DNA of 60,000 bases. It comes from Chrysomallon squamiferum. Taxonomy: Eukaryota > Mollusca > Gastropoda > Neomphalida > Peltospiridae. The stretch spans positions 47,539,602 through 47,599,601 of the forward strand of contig CM022665.1 in NCBI GenBank assembly GCA_012295275.1, written 5' to 3'. Both the position numbers and the translations under genes were made by a program. Positions 26,202-39,596 of the stretch are shown here, piece after piece. A model generated the notes under the pieces. It searched no databases and was not told the origin of the DNA. It saw only the letters and a program-made list of their open reading frames with translations. The number at the start of each line of letters is the position of its first letter. The stretch's first letter is position 1.

Positions 26202-26820
26202 GCACATACATATATACACACACATGCACATAAAGACATACATACATACATATACACACATACATATGTACATACGTATATACACACAAAAAGTAGACAT
26301 ACACACATAAAAAGGTATTACAAATACATAGATACAACAAACACAGACATAATTACATACACTCATGCAGTATAAAACATTTTGCAAATTTACACGCATA
26401 CAAAGCACACACATATTAAGAGCATTCAGAAACGTGTGCGTGCGTGCCTGCGTGTATGTGATAAATTTCTTCAGTTTCGGTCACTGACCTAAAATATAAC
26501 GTTTGGGGACGGAACTAATTTTGCTTTGATACATTACTTGTTACTTACATGTATATATGTGTATACACATACATACACACACACACACATAGATACACAT
26601 ACTCATACTCACAAATATACAACAGTCAGAGAGACATTTGTATTGTTTTTTTTTACTTAATATATTACACAGAAATAAGAAAAAGAAGAAAACGATAATG
26701 AAGATCACGATAAAACAATACCACTGAAGAAAAATAATTAGGAAAGAAGAAATAAAATTGCATCAGTAAGATCGTCATGGAAGTGAATGAAAATGAGAAA
26801 ACAGTGAGAATTACACTCAG
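24984..26820. other. Intergenic stretch between the 24.6-kb ORF and L3HYPDH
   Basis: No exon is supported. A CA/TA-rich tract lies at 26080-26420 with a (TA)n core near 26165-26196. Remaining sequence is AT-rich and unique. L3HYPDH transcription (minus) should end near 26800. Confidence 0.5.
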
Positions 26821-26847
26821 TTTATTTTCACAACACATTTTTACTGT

Positions 26848-27109
26848 TTAACTGACGAGAAAGCCTCGGCCCAGTTCATCATCGGGTTCCCACGTAAAAG
26901 TGCTCGTGCCCGTATAAAACGCTTTTCCCACCACCTCCACGATCACGGACTTGTAGCCACCATAGGTTATCTCCTTGACAGCAGTTCCGGTGAAAACGTC
27001 ATCAGTTGTTGCGCTCCTGAACTTGCGAACTTGGTGTAGTGAAATGAGATGTTTGTGATACTGGAGCGACTCGAGCTGTTACACCTGAACCTGTAGGTGC
27101 TCTGTCCAC
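26848..27109 (-). CDS. L3HYPDH: L3HYPDH exon 4 with apparent 2-base deletion
   Basis: Starts after acceptor ATTTGCAG with VDRAPTGSGVTARVA, including the diagnostic Thr263. At 27062-27067 the family pattern A-L-Q-Y-H-K needs two more bases (GCTC-CAG instead of GCTCTCCAG). The second frame then reads on without error to GRGFLVS and TAA at 26848. One break in an otherwise clean exon suggests an assembly error, a polymorphism or a very young null allele. Confidence 0.88.
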
Positions 27110-28726
27110 CTGCAAATCATTAATACAAAAATGTCGGCGCTTGCTTTGATGTCAGTCCATAATTTGTCAGTAGTATTATGAGTATATAGTCAATAACTAA
27201 TTCATTATTCATTGTATAATGACATTTTGAAAACCTATATTGGATAAAAGTAAAATAATAATAATAATAATAATAATAACGAAGGAACTTCGGTTCTTTG
27301 ATCTAAATCGAATTTTACTGTATTAGTCCCAGTGTATTTTCCATGTATATCTTAACTATAACAATTAATATTATATTAAATCCGAAAACAAAGTATATCG
27401 TTACTTCATTTTAAATTTATAAAAATATTTAGTGATTATAATAAACAGTGAGTTATGTAATGTAGCCTTATCTGAGGTATTATCAAAACGAACTAATCTC
27501 GTAAACAAATGTTATGTCATCAAGCAACAGATAAGGACAAATCTCATTTACTAATATAATTAATACTCATTTACATTATAAATATAAAACATAAAATGAA
27601 ATAACTGCAGTATATGAACAATGAATTATCGTATCTAATTATGTTTGTTCATCGATTATGATGAACATTAAACCAATAACTTTTACATCAAAAAATTTCT
27701 ACAGTAATTAAATAATACAGATTTTTAAACTAATACCCTTTACATTGAAAAAATTTCTACAGTAACTAAATAATACAGATTTTTAAACTAATAACCTTTA
27801 CATTAAAAAACTTTCTACAGTAATTAAATAACACAGATTTTTAAACTAATAACCTTTACGTTAAAAAAAACAACATTTCTACCGTAATTAAATAACACAG
27901 ATTTAACACCCACCCACCCACATGAAATACGCGTGATATGTGACGTTTCTCAACGAACCTGTCTGTCTGCAAACACACAGATGTTAGCTGTGGCTTCTTC
28001 TGAAAATTCGTCGCGTCCGTCAGTCACTATTGTCCCGTACAGAAAGGCGAGGTCAGAGCTGTCTGGGTGAGAGACTGGAACCCGATCTCTCACTGCCGCT
28101 ACCAACAACAAGACAACATCTTTAAACATCATGTGTCTTCACTTAATATCACTGCTTTACAGACAAAACAACAGTTTCACTTTCAAAGAATAAAATTACG
28201 TTTTTTAAAAGCAATGTTAAACTTAAAGCATCGCATTAAGATTGAGGTTTCGTACTCAGAAATAAATAAGGAGATATTGACTACTCTGCTTTATCTTTTC
28301 TCTCTGTTTTTCTAACATTAACATATTATTTATTAATAACCTAGCTTTCTTTGTAATATGACTGAAATAAATAGAATTTGAGAAGTCTGCGGGTATAAGT
28401 CTGTATTCGTTTTTTTAACTGTTAGCCGATTTATAATATAAATCTAAGAGGTTTTTTTATTTTATTTTTTATTTTTAATTTAATTTAATTTTATTTTATT
28501 TTATTTTATTTTATTTTATTTTATTTTATTTTATTTTATTTATTTTTTTTGTCAGTAAAATGGTATTTTCTAAAAGGAAAGTTGATGATAACGTCGTCCA
28601 TGATGTCGACAATGAGGCATCATCGTGATCACGATTATTTTCATGACAGTTTTTGTTTCTTTTACAACATAACGCCGTTACCTAATGTAGGAAGGGAGAT
28701 AACCGCATTATGACCACACCACTACT

Positions 28727-28761
<35 letters not shown>

Positions 28762-29097
28762 AACATACACGTCACAGCATCAGCTGCGTCGACGACAGCC
28801 CTCACTGTTGCCGTCTCCAGATTTAAACCAAGATTTTCCGCTGGCACAAGAGCGTAAAAAGCGCCGCCATAACTGATGTCCAGTTTGACCTTGCCGTAAC
28901 CTTCAACCTCAACTTCAACGTCTTTTGTTTAAATGAAAACAAAATTAAACAAAATGTATATGGAGTTATATATCTGCCGATTTTTGTGAGAATAAAGATA
29001 AATAGTTAATCAGATGAATTTAATTTGAGCAATGGGACTTCGGAATTCAGCATTTGCAGGTAAATTTTAATTGCTTTTTAAATTCACATCATGGATA

Positions 29098-29192
<95 letters not shown>

Positions 29193-29947
29193 ATTAAATA
29201 AATAAATAAATAAATAAATGATGATGATGATATACTGTTAGTTCATCAGATGAGACATATAATGATATCAAACTTATTCTTTTTTTATAATCAACGTTTT
29301 TAATCTATCAGGGTTTTTATTATAATTATTTTATAATGTCACAACTGTATTTTAAACAACAAGTTATCGTAACTCGTTCTGATAACACTATTCTTAAATA
29401 AAGACTTCTGACTATAAGCCCGGTGTTACTGTGTACTGTGTAATAACAAAATACTGTGATGTTATTCACCTGTTTTCAGAACGAAGGCTGGGACGCTGTG
29501 AAACCGGACTGAGCCGGATTTCTTCCCGTCAAACTTGACGAACGCCCGCACCAGGCCGCACGGACACTGAATCCGGACCTCGGTTTCCGGACACGTCAAA
29601 CTTTTCACCAGCTTTTTGTCCACGGCGTACCTGCCTAGAGCGATGATGGCGTGGCCGCACATGGTGCTGTAACCTTCGTTGTGCATGAAGACGACGCCGA
29701 TGTCGGCATCAGGAATGTCCGGTGTCACCAGCAGCGCTCCGTACATGTCAAAGTGACCCCGAGGTTCGAACATGACAAACTTCCGGTATCTATCCAGGTG
29801 CGTTCGAACGTAATTTCGCTTCTCCAGAACCGTCGAACCTTCAGGTTGGGGGAAACCTGACTCGATTATCCGAAGAGGTTCGCCCCCGGTGTGCATCTCC
29901 GTCGTGTGGATGACGATCTCGTCGTTTAAGTCCACCGTCTTCTCCAT
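26848..29947 (-). CDS. L3HYPDH: Trans-3-hydroxy-L-proline dehydratase, four exons, frameshifted
   Basis: The enzyme removes water from trans-3-hydroxy-L-proline to give a pyrroline carboxylate, a cytosolic step in hydroxyproline catabolism; it belongs to the proline racemase fold. Exons: 29470-29947, 28769-28921, 27959-28098 and 26848-27109, with GT/AG borders and phases 1, 1 and 0. Residue 97 is the catalytic Cys in MCGHA; earlier motifs are HTGGEPLRI (19-27) and MFEPRGH (59-65). The partner position is Thr263 in DRAPTGSG, the Cys-to-Thr change that separates dehydratases from racemases. Expected length is about 344, close to the usual 350. In the last exon two bases appear missing near 27064: the frame passes from VTARVA to a TGA after about 20 wrong residues, while the other frame carries QYHKHLISLHQVRKF through to a normal C-terminus. 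AATAAA lies at 26821-26826 on the minus strand. Confidence 0.92.
27690..27905. repeat. About 60-bp tandem repeat in L3HYPDH intron 3
   Basis: Four copies of a unit containing AACTAATAACCTTTACATT, an A-run, TTTCTACAGTAATTAAATAA and CACAGATTTTT. Copies differ by a few bases and A-run length. Confidence 0.8.
27959..28098 (-). CDS. L3HYPDH: L3HYPDH exon 3
   Basis: 140 bases between acceptor TTGGTAG and donor GTTCGT. It encodes HPDSSDLAFLYGTIVTDGRD and ends in FADRQ, which continues with VDRAPTGSG in exon 4. Confidence 0.9.
28470..28545. repeat. TTTTA pentanucleotide array in L3HYPDH intron 2
   Basis: About 13 uninterrupted TTTTA units flanked by degenerate T-rich DNA, inside the intron between exons 2 and 3. 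Confidence 0.9.
28769..28921 (-). CDS. L3HYPDH: L3HYPDH exon 2
   Basis: 153 bases, phase 1 at both ends, donor GTATGT. It encodes the KVKLDISYGGAFYALVPAE segment, a conserved core strand-loop of the proline racemase fold. A 30-base A-run lies in the intron right next to the donor. Confidence 0.9.
29099..29218. repeat. AAT then AAAT array in L3HYPDH intron 1
   Basis: About 15 AAT units pass directly into about 18 AAAT units, ending in ATG repeats at 29219-29230. Confidence 0.9.
29470..29947 (-). CDS. L3HYPDH: L3HYPDH exon 1
   Basis: Codes for residues 1-159 and ends in phase 1 at donor GTGAAT. It holds the catalytic Cys97 region. I chose the ATG at 29947 because family homology starts just after it; the frame stays open to 30124, so an upstream ATG is possible. 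Sequence upstream to about 30130 is probably 5' UTR. Confidence 0.88.
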
Positions 29948-30124
29948 GGACGTTTTCTGTGACGTAAGACGCACGAGTTTGGAAGGTGAACTAGATAGTG
30001 TTGTGTTGTTTTCCCTCTTTTTTCTTTTCTCCTGTAACAACACGTACATGCCAGAATCATACTTAAGGATTTTATACACGAACGATAGCGACTTCAAACG
30101 GAATATTATAAAGACTAAAAGCAT

Positions 30125-32400
<2,276 letters not shown>

Positions 32401-32496
32401 GTCTACATGGATCTCAGCTGTCTGACAAACGTCTGTGAAAAGACAGTGAACACACATGTTCCTAAGGCTTTCAAGTTGTAATAAATTTGCTTTCTT

Positions 32497-33240
32497 TTAA
32501 TATATGGTGTCATAAAATTTATTAAAACTGAACACATAATATATTTGATCAATAGCAGACATCATACACAAATACATTTTACCATTTAATATTTTAAAAA
32601 CTTTTATGCATCTGATAGCTCTTTCAGAATGCACACAATGTTTTGCTATTTTCTTTGTTGAAAATACATCTTGCTCATGCATTTGTGATCCTGATCTTGC
32701 AAATGGCGGAATATTTAATCTAAGTCCTGTTTCTTCAACTTTCTTTTTAAACTCGAAACCTTTATCACTATAGGGACCATCCTGTTTGTTAAGATAACTG
32801 ATTTCAACAAGTTGTTTAATGGTAGACTGAGGACCACTTTTTATACATATATCTTTGTCAGACATTGAACCACCAAACAACACAGAACTAAATATAATGA
32901 AGCGTCTGGGATCTACAGCTGCCAGTGACTTCAGGCTGTCAGTAGATTTGTAGTTGCTGTATATTTAGGACTGGGCTTACAGTGGAGAGGTTTTTTTAAA
33001 TTTTAATTTCTGTGCAGTCAGCTGTAACAGAAGTATTAGGAAGCTCCTCCTTACAGTCATCAGACATGTTTTCATATAAAATATCAAATACTGACTTCTC
33101 CAAACCTTAGAAACATACAGTCGACCCAAGAATTGAAAATTATACCTGCCACTTGCTGAGTAAGGCCAAGTCTGTGTCCTGAGTGTGGCAAATCTAAAAT
33201 TATTCCTCAGCTTACACAGAGTAAGAAATAACAGGTTATC
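32497..33240 (-). pseudogene. Decayed DDE transposase core
   Basis: Fragments of a DDE nuclease in changing frames. Near 33010-33025 is ADCTEI with the first Asp. YSNYKSTDSLKSL-like sequence follows after a stop. From 32883 a clean 128-codon frame has LFGGSMSDKDI, SDKGF (second Asp at about 32765), LNIPPF and SERAIRCIK (Glu at about 32624). Between 33240 and 32900 there are several frameshifts and stops. All three catalytic residues can still be seen, but no single frame joins them, so it cannot make an active transposase as sequenced. Confidence 0.75.
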
Positions 33241-33570
33241 TAAAGAGAAGCTGTTTATTAGGGAAAGATTCCCTTTCCCAATGCATGTTAAACTTTAAAG
33301 GACAAATATCACAAATGGGTACAAGAAATTTAAATATGTCATAAAATGACTCTGTATCAAAACCAGTATAATATTTATAAAGTTTTTCATCTTCAGCTAC
33401 AATGTCAACTGAAAAACTAACCGTTTTCTTTCTGGACAGCAGTTCACATTCTTTCTGATTCTCCATTAACTTCCTCTTTTTATCAACGTGGTCCAGACAA
33501 CATTTTGTCATTCCTCTCTTCAGTAATGAATTTTCAATGACCAAGGACATGAAATCCATTGGTTCAACCC
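33236..33570 (-). CDS. Transposase N-terminal (HTH-like) exon
   Basis: Enters in phase 1 after TTTCATGTTTCAG, forming WVEPMDFMSL across the junction. It carries a charged helical linker, then LYKYYTGFDTESFYDIFKFL, the motif before the transposase HTH. It ends PNKQLLFR-stop. Downstream DNA continues the homology one frame over (DNLLFLTLCKLRNNFRF), so the stop is caused by a small indel near 33240. Confidence 0.65.
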
Positions 33571-36500
33571 CTGAAACATGAAAAAAAAGCTGTTTTGTGA
33601 ATTAAACATATAAACACACATTATCATTTCATAAATATATATATATATTGGTTAATTTTACCTTGCAAAATAGAGGGAGAAAAATCCTTCAAAATAACTT
33701 CACTATAAATAATTGTTCTCTAACACATCTCTGACTGTGTACATGTTTTAGTTTTACTACATTTAATGCAGTATTAATTTTTTTTAAATTGTTTTTGTTA
33801 TTTCAGGCATATTTGGAAATGTGTGTGGAAATCTGGAAAAAGCATGTGCTCTCTCTAGTTTCTGTCTAGAAAATACTGATGTACTGGATCTGAAAGAACA
33901 CCACATGCAGTGTTCTCAAGTTCAGGGCCAGCTATTGGTGTCTGGTGCTCATTTTTGTGACTCTGTGGTGTTCACAAGAAAGATTATTTCCAGAACTGTT
34001 TCTATTTCAACATGTGAAACCACTGTTAATTCAGTGCCGAATTTTATTACTTACAAACTTAATATTACTAATCTAGTAAATGTACTTTTTAAGTGTGAGG
34101 TATTTTTTTCCATGTTTATGTGTGTGTCTGTTTGTGTTGTGTGCAAGTAAAATAGGAAGGGGATCACCATTGTTTATCTCACAGTATATGGTATACTTGC
34201 ATGCAGGGAAAAAAGTGTAGGTTTATGTTGTTCTGTGCGTACAGATCCATTTTTTTTATATACGTTTATTCTTACAGTTTGAATCTGTTTGGCTGGACGC
34301 ACATATCAAATTGTTCTTCACTTCTTTGGTGATGTCATCTTCAACATTTTCATTCTTCACACACAGAACAGCATCTTGTCTGAAACAGAACAATACATAT
34401 ACTAAACTACATATCCCTTGTTCTCAGTGTTAATTTTGGCACATTTAAAATGTGGATAAATGCAACAATTAGCGTTAATTCAATTAAATAACAAGAAGAA
34501 ATAGGCTTGTACCTATTACATACTATCAGTAAATAAAATTAACTGTTAATTAAATACTACAAACAAGGTTAAAAGTTTGTTTACAAATAATCTGGTTGAC
34601 TGGATGTAGCACTTGTCAAATTGTTCTTTATTTCTTTTGTGACATCATCTTCAACATTTTCATTCTTCACACACAGAACAGTATCTTGTCTAAAACAGAA
34701 CAATAAATATACTAAACTGCACATTCCTTGTTGTCCATGTTAATCATAGCACATTAAAAATATGGCCATGAAAAGTGTGAATTAATAAAAAAAAATGGCA
34801 CATTTAAAATGTGCAAAATGCAGCAGTTAGTATTAATTTAAATAAATAACAAGAAGAAATAGGCTTGTACCTATTACATACTATCAATAAATATAATTAG
34901 CAACCTGTTAATTAAATACTACAAACACGGTTAAAAGCTTTGTTTACAAATAATCTGGTTGACTGGATGCAGAATGAGTCAAATTGTTCTTTATTTCTTT
35001 GGTGACATCATCTTCAACATTTTCATTCTTCACACACAGAACAGCATCTGGTCTAAAACAGAAGAATAAATATACTAAACTAAGTATCCGTTGTCCTTGT
35101 TAATAAAAAACATTAATTTAAATAAATGAAGCAAAAAAAACTATTTAATTAAATAACAATGTATTACCATGCATCTATTACATAGTATCAATAAATATAA
35201 TTAGCAAACTATTAATTAAATACTACAAACAAGGTTAAAAATGTGTTTACAAATAATCTGATTGACTGCATGTGGCACATGTCAAATTGTTCTTTATTTC
35301 TTTGGTGACATCTTCTTCAACATTTTCATTCTTCACACACAGAACAGCATCTTGTCTAAAACAGAATAATACATATACTAAACTGCACATCCCTTGTTCT
35401 CCTTGTTAATCATAGCACATTAAAAAATGTGGATAAATGAATATAAAACATGGCACATTTAGAATACTGCAAAATTTAATTACATAACAAGAAGAAATAG
35501 GCTTGTACCATGTATTACCATGCATCTATTACATAGTATCAGTAAATATAAATAGCAAACTATTAATTAAATACTACAAACAAGGTTTAAAATTTGTTTA
35601 CAAATAATGTGGTTGACTGGATGTAGCACTTGTCAAATTGTTCTTTATTTCTTTGGTGACTTCATCTTCAACATTTTCATTCTTCACACACAGAACATCT
35701 TCTTGTCTAAAACAGAATAATAAATATATAAAACTAGCATATCCCTTGTTTTCAGTGTTAATCGTAGCACATAAAAAACATGGCCATGAAAAGACTGAAT
35801 AAAAAAAAATATATGTTAAAATGCTGCAGTTAGTATTAATTTAATTAAATAAAGAAGAAATAGGCTTGTACCTATTACATACTATCAATAAATATAATTA
35901 GCAAACTGTTAATCAAATACTACAAACATGGTTAAAAGCTTTGTTTACAAATAATCTGGTTGACTGGATTCAGCATGTGTCAAATTGTTCTTCACTTCTT
36001 TGGTGACATCATCTTCAACATTTTCATTCTCTGCATCTAGACTAAAAGAAAAAGTGCAACAAATATACAAAATTCCATATTCCTTGTTTTTAGTGTTAAT
36101 CAAAGCACATTTAAAAACATTGACACTGAATTAAAAAATGGCACATTTAAAATGTGTTGAAAAATGCAGCAGTTAGTATTAATTTAATAATAAGAAGATA
36201 CAGGCTTGTACCTATTACATTATTATCAGTAAATATAATTAGCAAACTGTTAATCAAATACTACAAACAAAGTTAAAAGCTTTGTTTACAAATAATCTGT
36301 TTGACTGGATACAGCATGTGTTAAATTGTTCTTCACTTCTTTGGAAACATCATCTTGTCTGAAAGAAAAAATGCAATAAATATACAAAACTGCATATCCC
36401 TTGTTTTCAGTGTTATCATAGCACATTAAAAACAATGCCATGAACAGACTGAAATAAAAAAATATATATGCTAAAATGCTGCAGTTAGTATTAATTTAAA

Positions 36501-37605
36501 TAAATAACAAGAAGAAATAGGCTTGTACCATGTAGTCCTGTATCTATAAATATAATTAGCAAGCTGTTCATTAAATACTATAAACAACATTAAAAGCTTA
36601 GTTTACGATGCAACACATTTGTAATAACAAACAAATCTATTACACTTTAAAAATATTACTCTAATAAGATCGAAGAAAGAGTTAGTGGAACATTCTTCAA
36701 TGAAATATTCTTACACATTGCAGCAAATTAAGATTAGATTACTTATGCAGTGAAGAAGACTTGTTCAGATATAAGAAGATTAAAGTTGAACACGTTTGAA
36801 ACCAAAGCTGAACTAATTGAACCCTACGTCTGAGTGTCCACATACAACTTTTTTCTTTTTGGGGGTGGCTTCCTCGTCAGCTGTGAGTGGGAAGTGAACT
36901 TGCTTGCAGGTAATGGATCTGGATATAACTCTGTTGGTCCAGTCTTGTCTACAAAATGCTGAAAAAAAAAAATATATATATAGTAGGATATCATTTTTAA
37001 ATAAATATTTCCACTACCAACATGTACGTATCGATGTATCTATAGCTACCATTTCTAGTTTAGAGGCATGTAGTTCAAACTAAATTTATTCTGGCAATAA
37101 TGACTAACGTAATTTTTTATTTTTTTTTATTTTTTATTTTTTATAAATATACGTTTTGTAAGTAGAACTTTCAGTATTATGTTCCTTGTAATTTTATGTT
37201 TAATGTTGTAAAACACATGTTTGTTTTGATCTAATATTGGATGGTAATCAAATACTATTTCGTCATCATATTTTTTTTTTTTTTTTTTTTATTATTATTT
37301 TTTTTTTAAATTTTAAAACTTTAAACGATAATTATATTGACCGATAACTGGTCCCATGAAGCAATAATACGTTCGAATTTATGGTCGGAGAATTTAAAAT
37401 TTCGTACCTTTGTACAAACATATCTATTCGAGTTTATTTTCGATGGATTCAGCTGTTCGTATGGCCTTCCGCATAAAGCGATCCACTTGAGGCATTTTCG
37501 TAAATTGGTTTTTGGCTTTGGAAAAGGCACGAATTTTACACCAACTATTCGTTCCGGATACCGATCATCGCTGTTACACTGACCGTAGCTACATCTCTTT
37601 ACCAT
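33236..37605 (-). CDS. THAP / seven-repeat / transposase-N-terminus ORF, ten exons
   Basis: Ten predicted exons join in frame into 449 codons: 37408-37605, 36828-36958, seven repeat exons between 36358 and 34276, then 33236-33570. Residues 1-80 form a THAP C2CH zinc finger (Cys5, Cys10, Trp41, Cys64, His67, Pro-rich end), a DNA-binding domain. Residues 90-105 carry a basic RKPPPKRKK stretch, possibly nuclear targeting. Residues 110-338 are seven copies of a module of up to 35 residues containing NENVEDDVTKEVKNNLT. Residues 339-449 match the N-terminal helical part of ISL2EU-type transposases (LYKYYTGFDTESFYDIFKFL). The frame ends in TAA at the point where homology continues in another frame, so the catalytic core is lost. 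All internal junctions have AG acceptors and GT donors with matching phases. Either a young broken transposase or a truncated DNA-binding protein. Confidence 0.65.
33807..34150 (+). pseudogene. YqaJ-type exonuclease fragment
   Basis: Starts after acceptor TTGTTATTTCAG and stays open to 34150. The segment ACALSSFCLENTDVLDLKEH followed by QVQGQLLVSGAHFCDSVVF matches the C-terminal half of transposon-borne YqaJ nucleases, in which a conserved YYQVQGQ motif and a FCDF/FVW motif occur. The usual tyrosines before QVQGQ are replaced here (QCSQVQGQ). The upstream metal-binding Asp-Glu-Lys part was not found. It lies on the opposite strand within the intron between repeat exon 1 and the HTH exon, so it may be the second gene of the same element, now incomplete. 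Confidence 0.5.
34250..36600 (-). repeat. Tandem array of seven exon-intron units
   Basis: Seven direct copies of a 300-360 bp unit, each made of one short exon plus intron. Exons (minus): 36290-36358 (69 nt), 35949-36041 (93), 35602-35706, 35251-35355, 34948-35052 and 34585-34689 (105 each) and 34276-34379 (104). Each has an acceptor like CTGTTTTAG and a donor GTAAAC or GTAAGA. The inner ones are phase 2 at both ends, so copies can be added or lost without breaking the frame. Introns are also conserved (AAGAAATAGGCTTGTACC, ACTACAAACAAGGTTAAAA). A partial eighth unit without usable exon lies at 36480-36610. Confidence 0.9.
36828..36958 (-). CDS. THAP domain exon 2
   Basis: Starts after TTTTTTTCAG with HFVDKTGPTELYPDPLPA, completing the zinc site and the C-terminal Pro motif of the THAP fold. 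It then runs through a Lys/Arg/Pro-rich stretch and ends in phase 2 at donor GTAGGG. Confidence 0.8.
37408..37605 (-). CDS. THAP domain exon 1
   Basis: 66 codons from ATG at 37605. CSYGQC gives the first zinc ligands, FVPFPKPKTNLRKCLKWIAL is the typical THAP helix with invariant Trp, and the exon ends at YVCTK with donor GTACGA. The final His-Phe of the C2CH motif is at the start of the next exon. Confidence 0.8.
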
Positions 37606-37641
37606 GATTGTGCTGCAGCTTCCGCTCACGTTGAATAACAA

Positions 37642-39590
37642 AAAAAAAAAGATTCTTTATTGTCTAAGTACTTGTTTGTCTAAGGTAATGGCCGACAAAC
37701 GATGATGCGCGCATGCTCGTTTGTCATTGGTCAATAGTAGTTGTCAATCATGAATGGCGAAGGGGTCAATTGTTCACTGATATTAATAATGTAACTATCA
37801 TTATTATAAACTACATAAATAATAAACTAAATAATAGTAGCTGAACTGATGTTATTCTTTGTTTTGTTGCTGTCACTGTAAATTGTATAATTGCGAATTT
37901 CCATGTAAACATTTTATATAGCGTGCTAACGTGATAATCAAACTGAAATTTGCTGTTTTCCCGAGAGACGGTATTCGTATTATATTGTATGTGATAACAA
38001 AATTAATATCCATAACAATGACACGTTTGTACCTGGGGGAATGATAAACAGAGATTTTACAATCTTTATAATGATTTATAAAGCTGCCATGACCCGTTTG
38101 TTAGTTCTGTTATTACTAAAAGCAGTGCATTATTTTGACGTTGGTATTTTGTAGACTGGTTAAAAGTTAACACTTTACGTAACGTTACATAAATAATTCG
38201 GTATCGGTTTTCTTCTGCGGAAATAGCAGATTTCATCAGAGACTTGATAATTCGCCAGTGCCGACACAACAACATAATTACGTTAAACGCAGACGATTTT
38301 CTTTCCCAAAGGAATTGAGCGTACTGTGGGCGTGTTGCCAAAGCCAGATTAACAAGAGAAAACAATACGCTGATGGTTCTATCTGACGGCCGGGTAGTGG
38401 TATTGAAAAGTTGTGACGTCGATAAAAGTATTGCTGTACTTCTACGTTAGACTCGGGTTAACAAAGTCGAGTACATTCACCCGAAGTGCACTCTTCATTC
38501 AACAGATCATTATTTACACGTACATATTGTTTGTAAATAAGTAGAATATTCACCGAAAGTACACACTTTACTCAATAAGCATTATTTACATATATATATA
38601 TTATTTGTTAATAGGATGTCTATACTAAACAGTAACGAAAACCATATGGATACAGCAGTTTTGCACTGAATAAACCTTCACTCAATACTGAGCTATTTTC
38701 CCATTCCATCTCTTATCATTAACGGACTTCTTTTTTTCTGAAAGTTTTTGCTTTTGTCCAGGAGAAAAGGAAACATGTATAAGCATCATACACTGTAAGA
38801 AAAGTGAATGATGTAGGTGAACCAAACATCTTCTCATAAATACATAAAAATAATTATACACCTTGTACTTACTCAAAATATAAATTAGATGCCATTAAAC
38901 AATTATTTTTTGCTACAGTTTGATTAATAATTAAAACTGTTTTGTTTAGTAAAATTCAATATATAAACCTAATATATATTTTTTGACAATTAACCAAGAT
39001 CAAACAATATTGATTCAAATCTGCTGAAAGAAGTATTGTTAACTAAATCACGTTTGCCATTTACTAAGATATTAAAATTAATAACATATTAATTTTATAC
39101 TCAGGTTATTATGCATTTAAAAAATATACATATATACGAGACAATGGATTCTTTCAACTGAATTAATTAAGTCTTTACAGATAATCAATTTAAAAATCAG
39201 AACTATATGTATAGAAAATGTACATCCCAATTTTTAAATAATAATTTAGTTGTTGTCTACTTGATAAAACTGAATATTGACTAGGTCTTCACTTGAACAT
39301 TTATTTCCCAGTTTTATCAACATCTTTATTTGTTGTTTATAAAATAGATTAATTCACACATACCAGACACTGTTCATATTACATTACAGTATAATAAAAA
39401 GAAAATGCTGCCAAGTTGAAAAATCGTTGTTGCATGTGTGTGAAAGATAGAGTCTTTATTTATTTATCTTATACTTACACATTTTATTTTTCAGGACGTA
39501 ATAATTTATCACTCACTGCATTCTGTATAACATTTCTTTTTCTCTCCTGTTTCAGTATTATGCAGTACTGTGTATGAGTTAATCACACAC
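37642..39590. other. Flank of the ISL2EU-like element, no gene seen
   Basis: The first part (37680-37760) is GC-richer, contains GCGCGCATGCTC (NRF1-like) and CATTGG, and is a plausible promoter for the minus-strand THAP gene. The rest is AT-rich unique DNA. A minus-strand frame at 38066-38365 has no recognisable features. Confidence 0.45.
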
Positions 39591-39596
39591 AAGTAG

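Larger units (their letters stand above)
32497..37641 (-). mobile_element. ISL2EU-like DNA transposon, partly decayed
   Basis: Three hallmarks occur together: a THAP zinc finger (37605 leftward), a DDE-type transposase with HTH-like N-terminus and DCTEI/DKGF/ERAIR motifs (33570 to 32497), and a YqaJ-type nuclease fragment on the other strand (33807-34150). The combination of THAP transposase and YqaJ nuclease is known from animal ISL2EU elements in the wider IS4/IS5-Harbinger group. Terminal inverted repeats and target duplications were not found by eye, so the true ends are uncertain. The linker between THAP and transposase has been expanded by seven tandem exon copies. The 5' exons are clean while the catalytic core carries frameshifts and stops. 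Confidence 0.72.

Noticed and set aside
38066-38365. 99-codon minus frame downstream of the THAP exon
   Set aside because: No domain, no splice support and ordinary AT-rich composition; a chance frame is likely.
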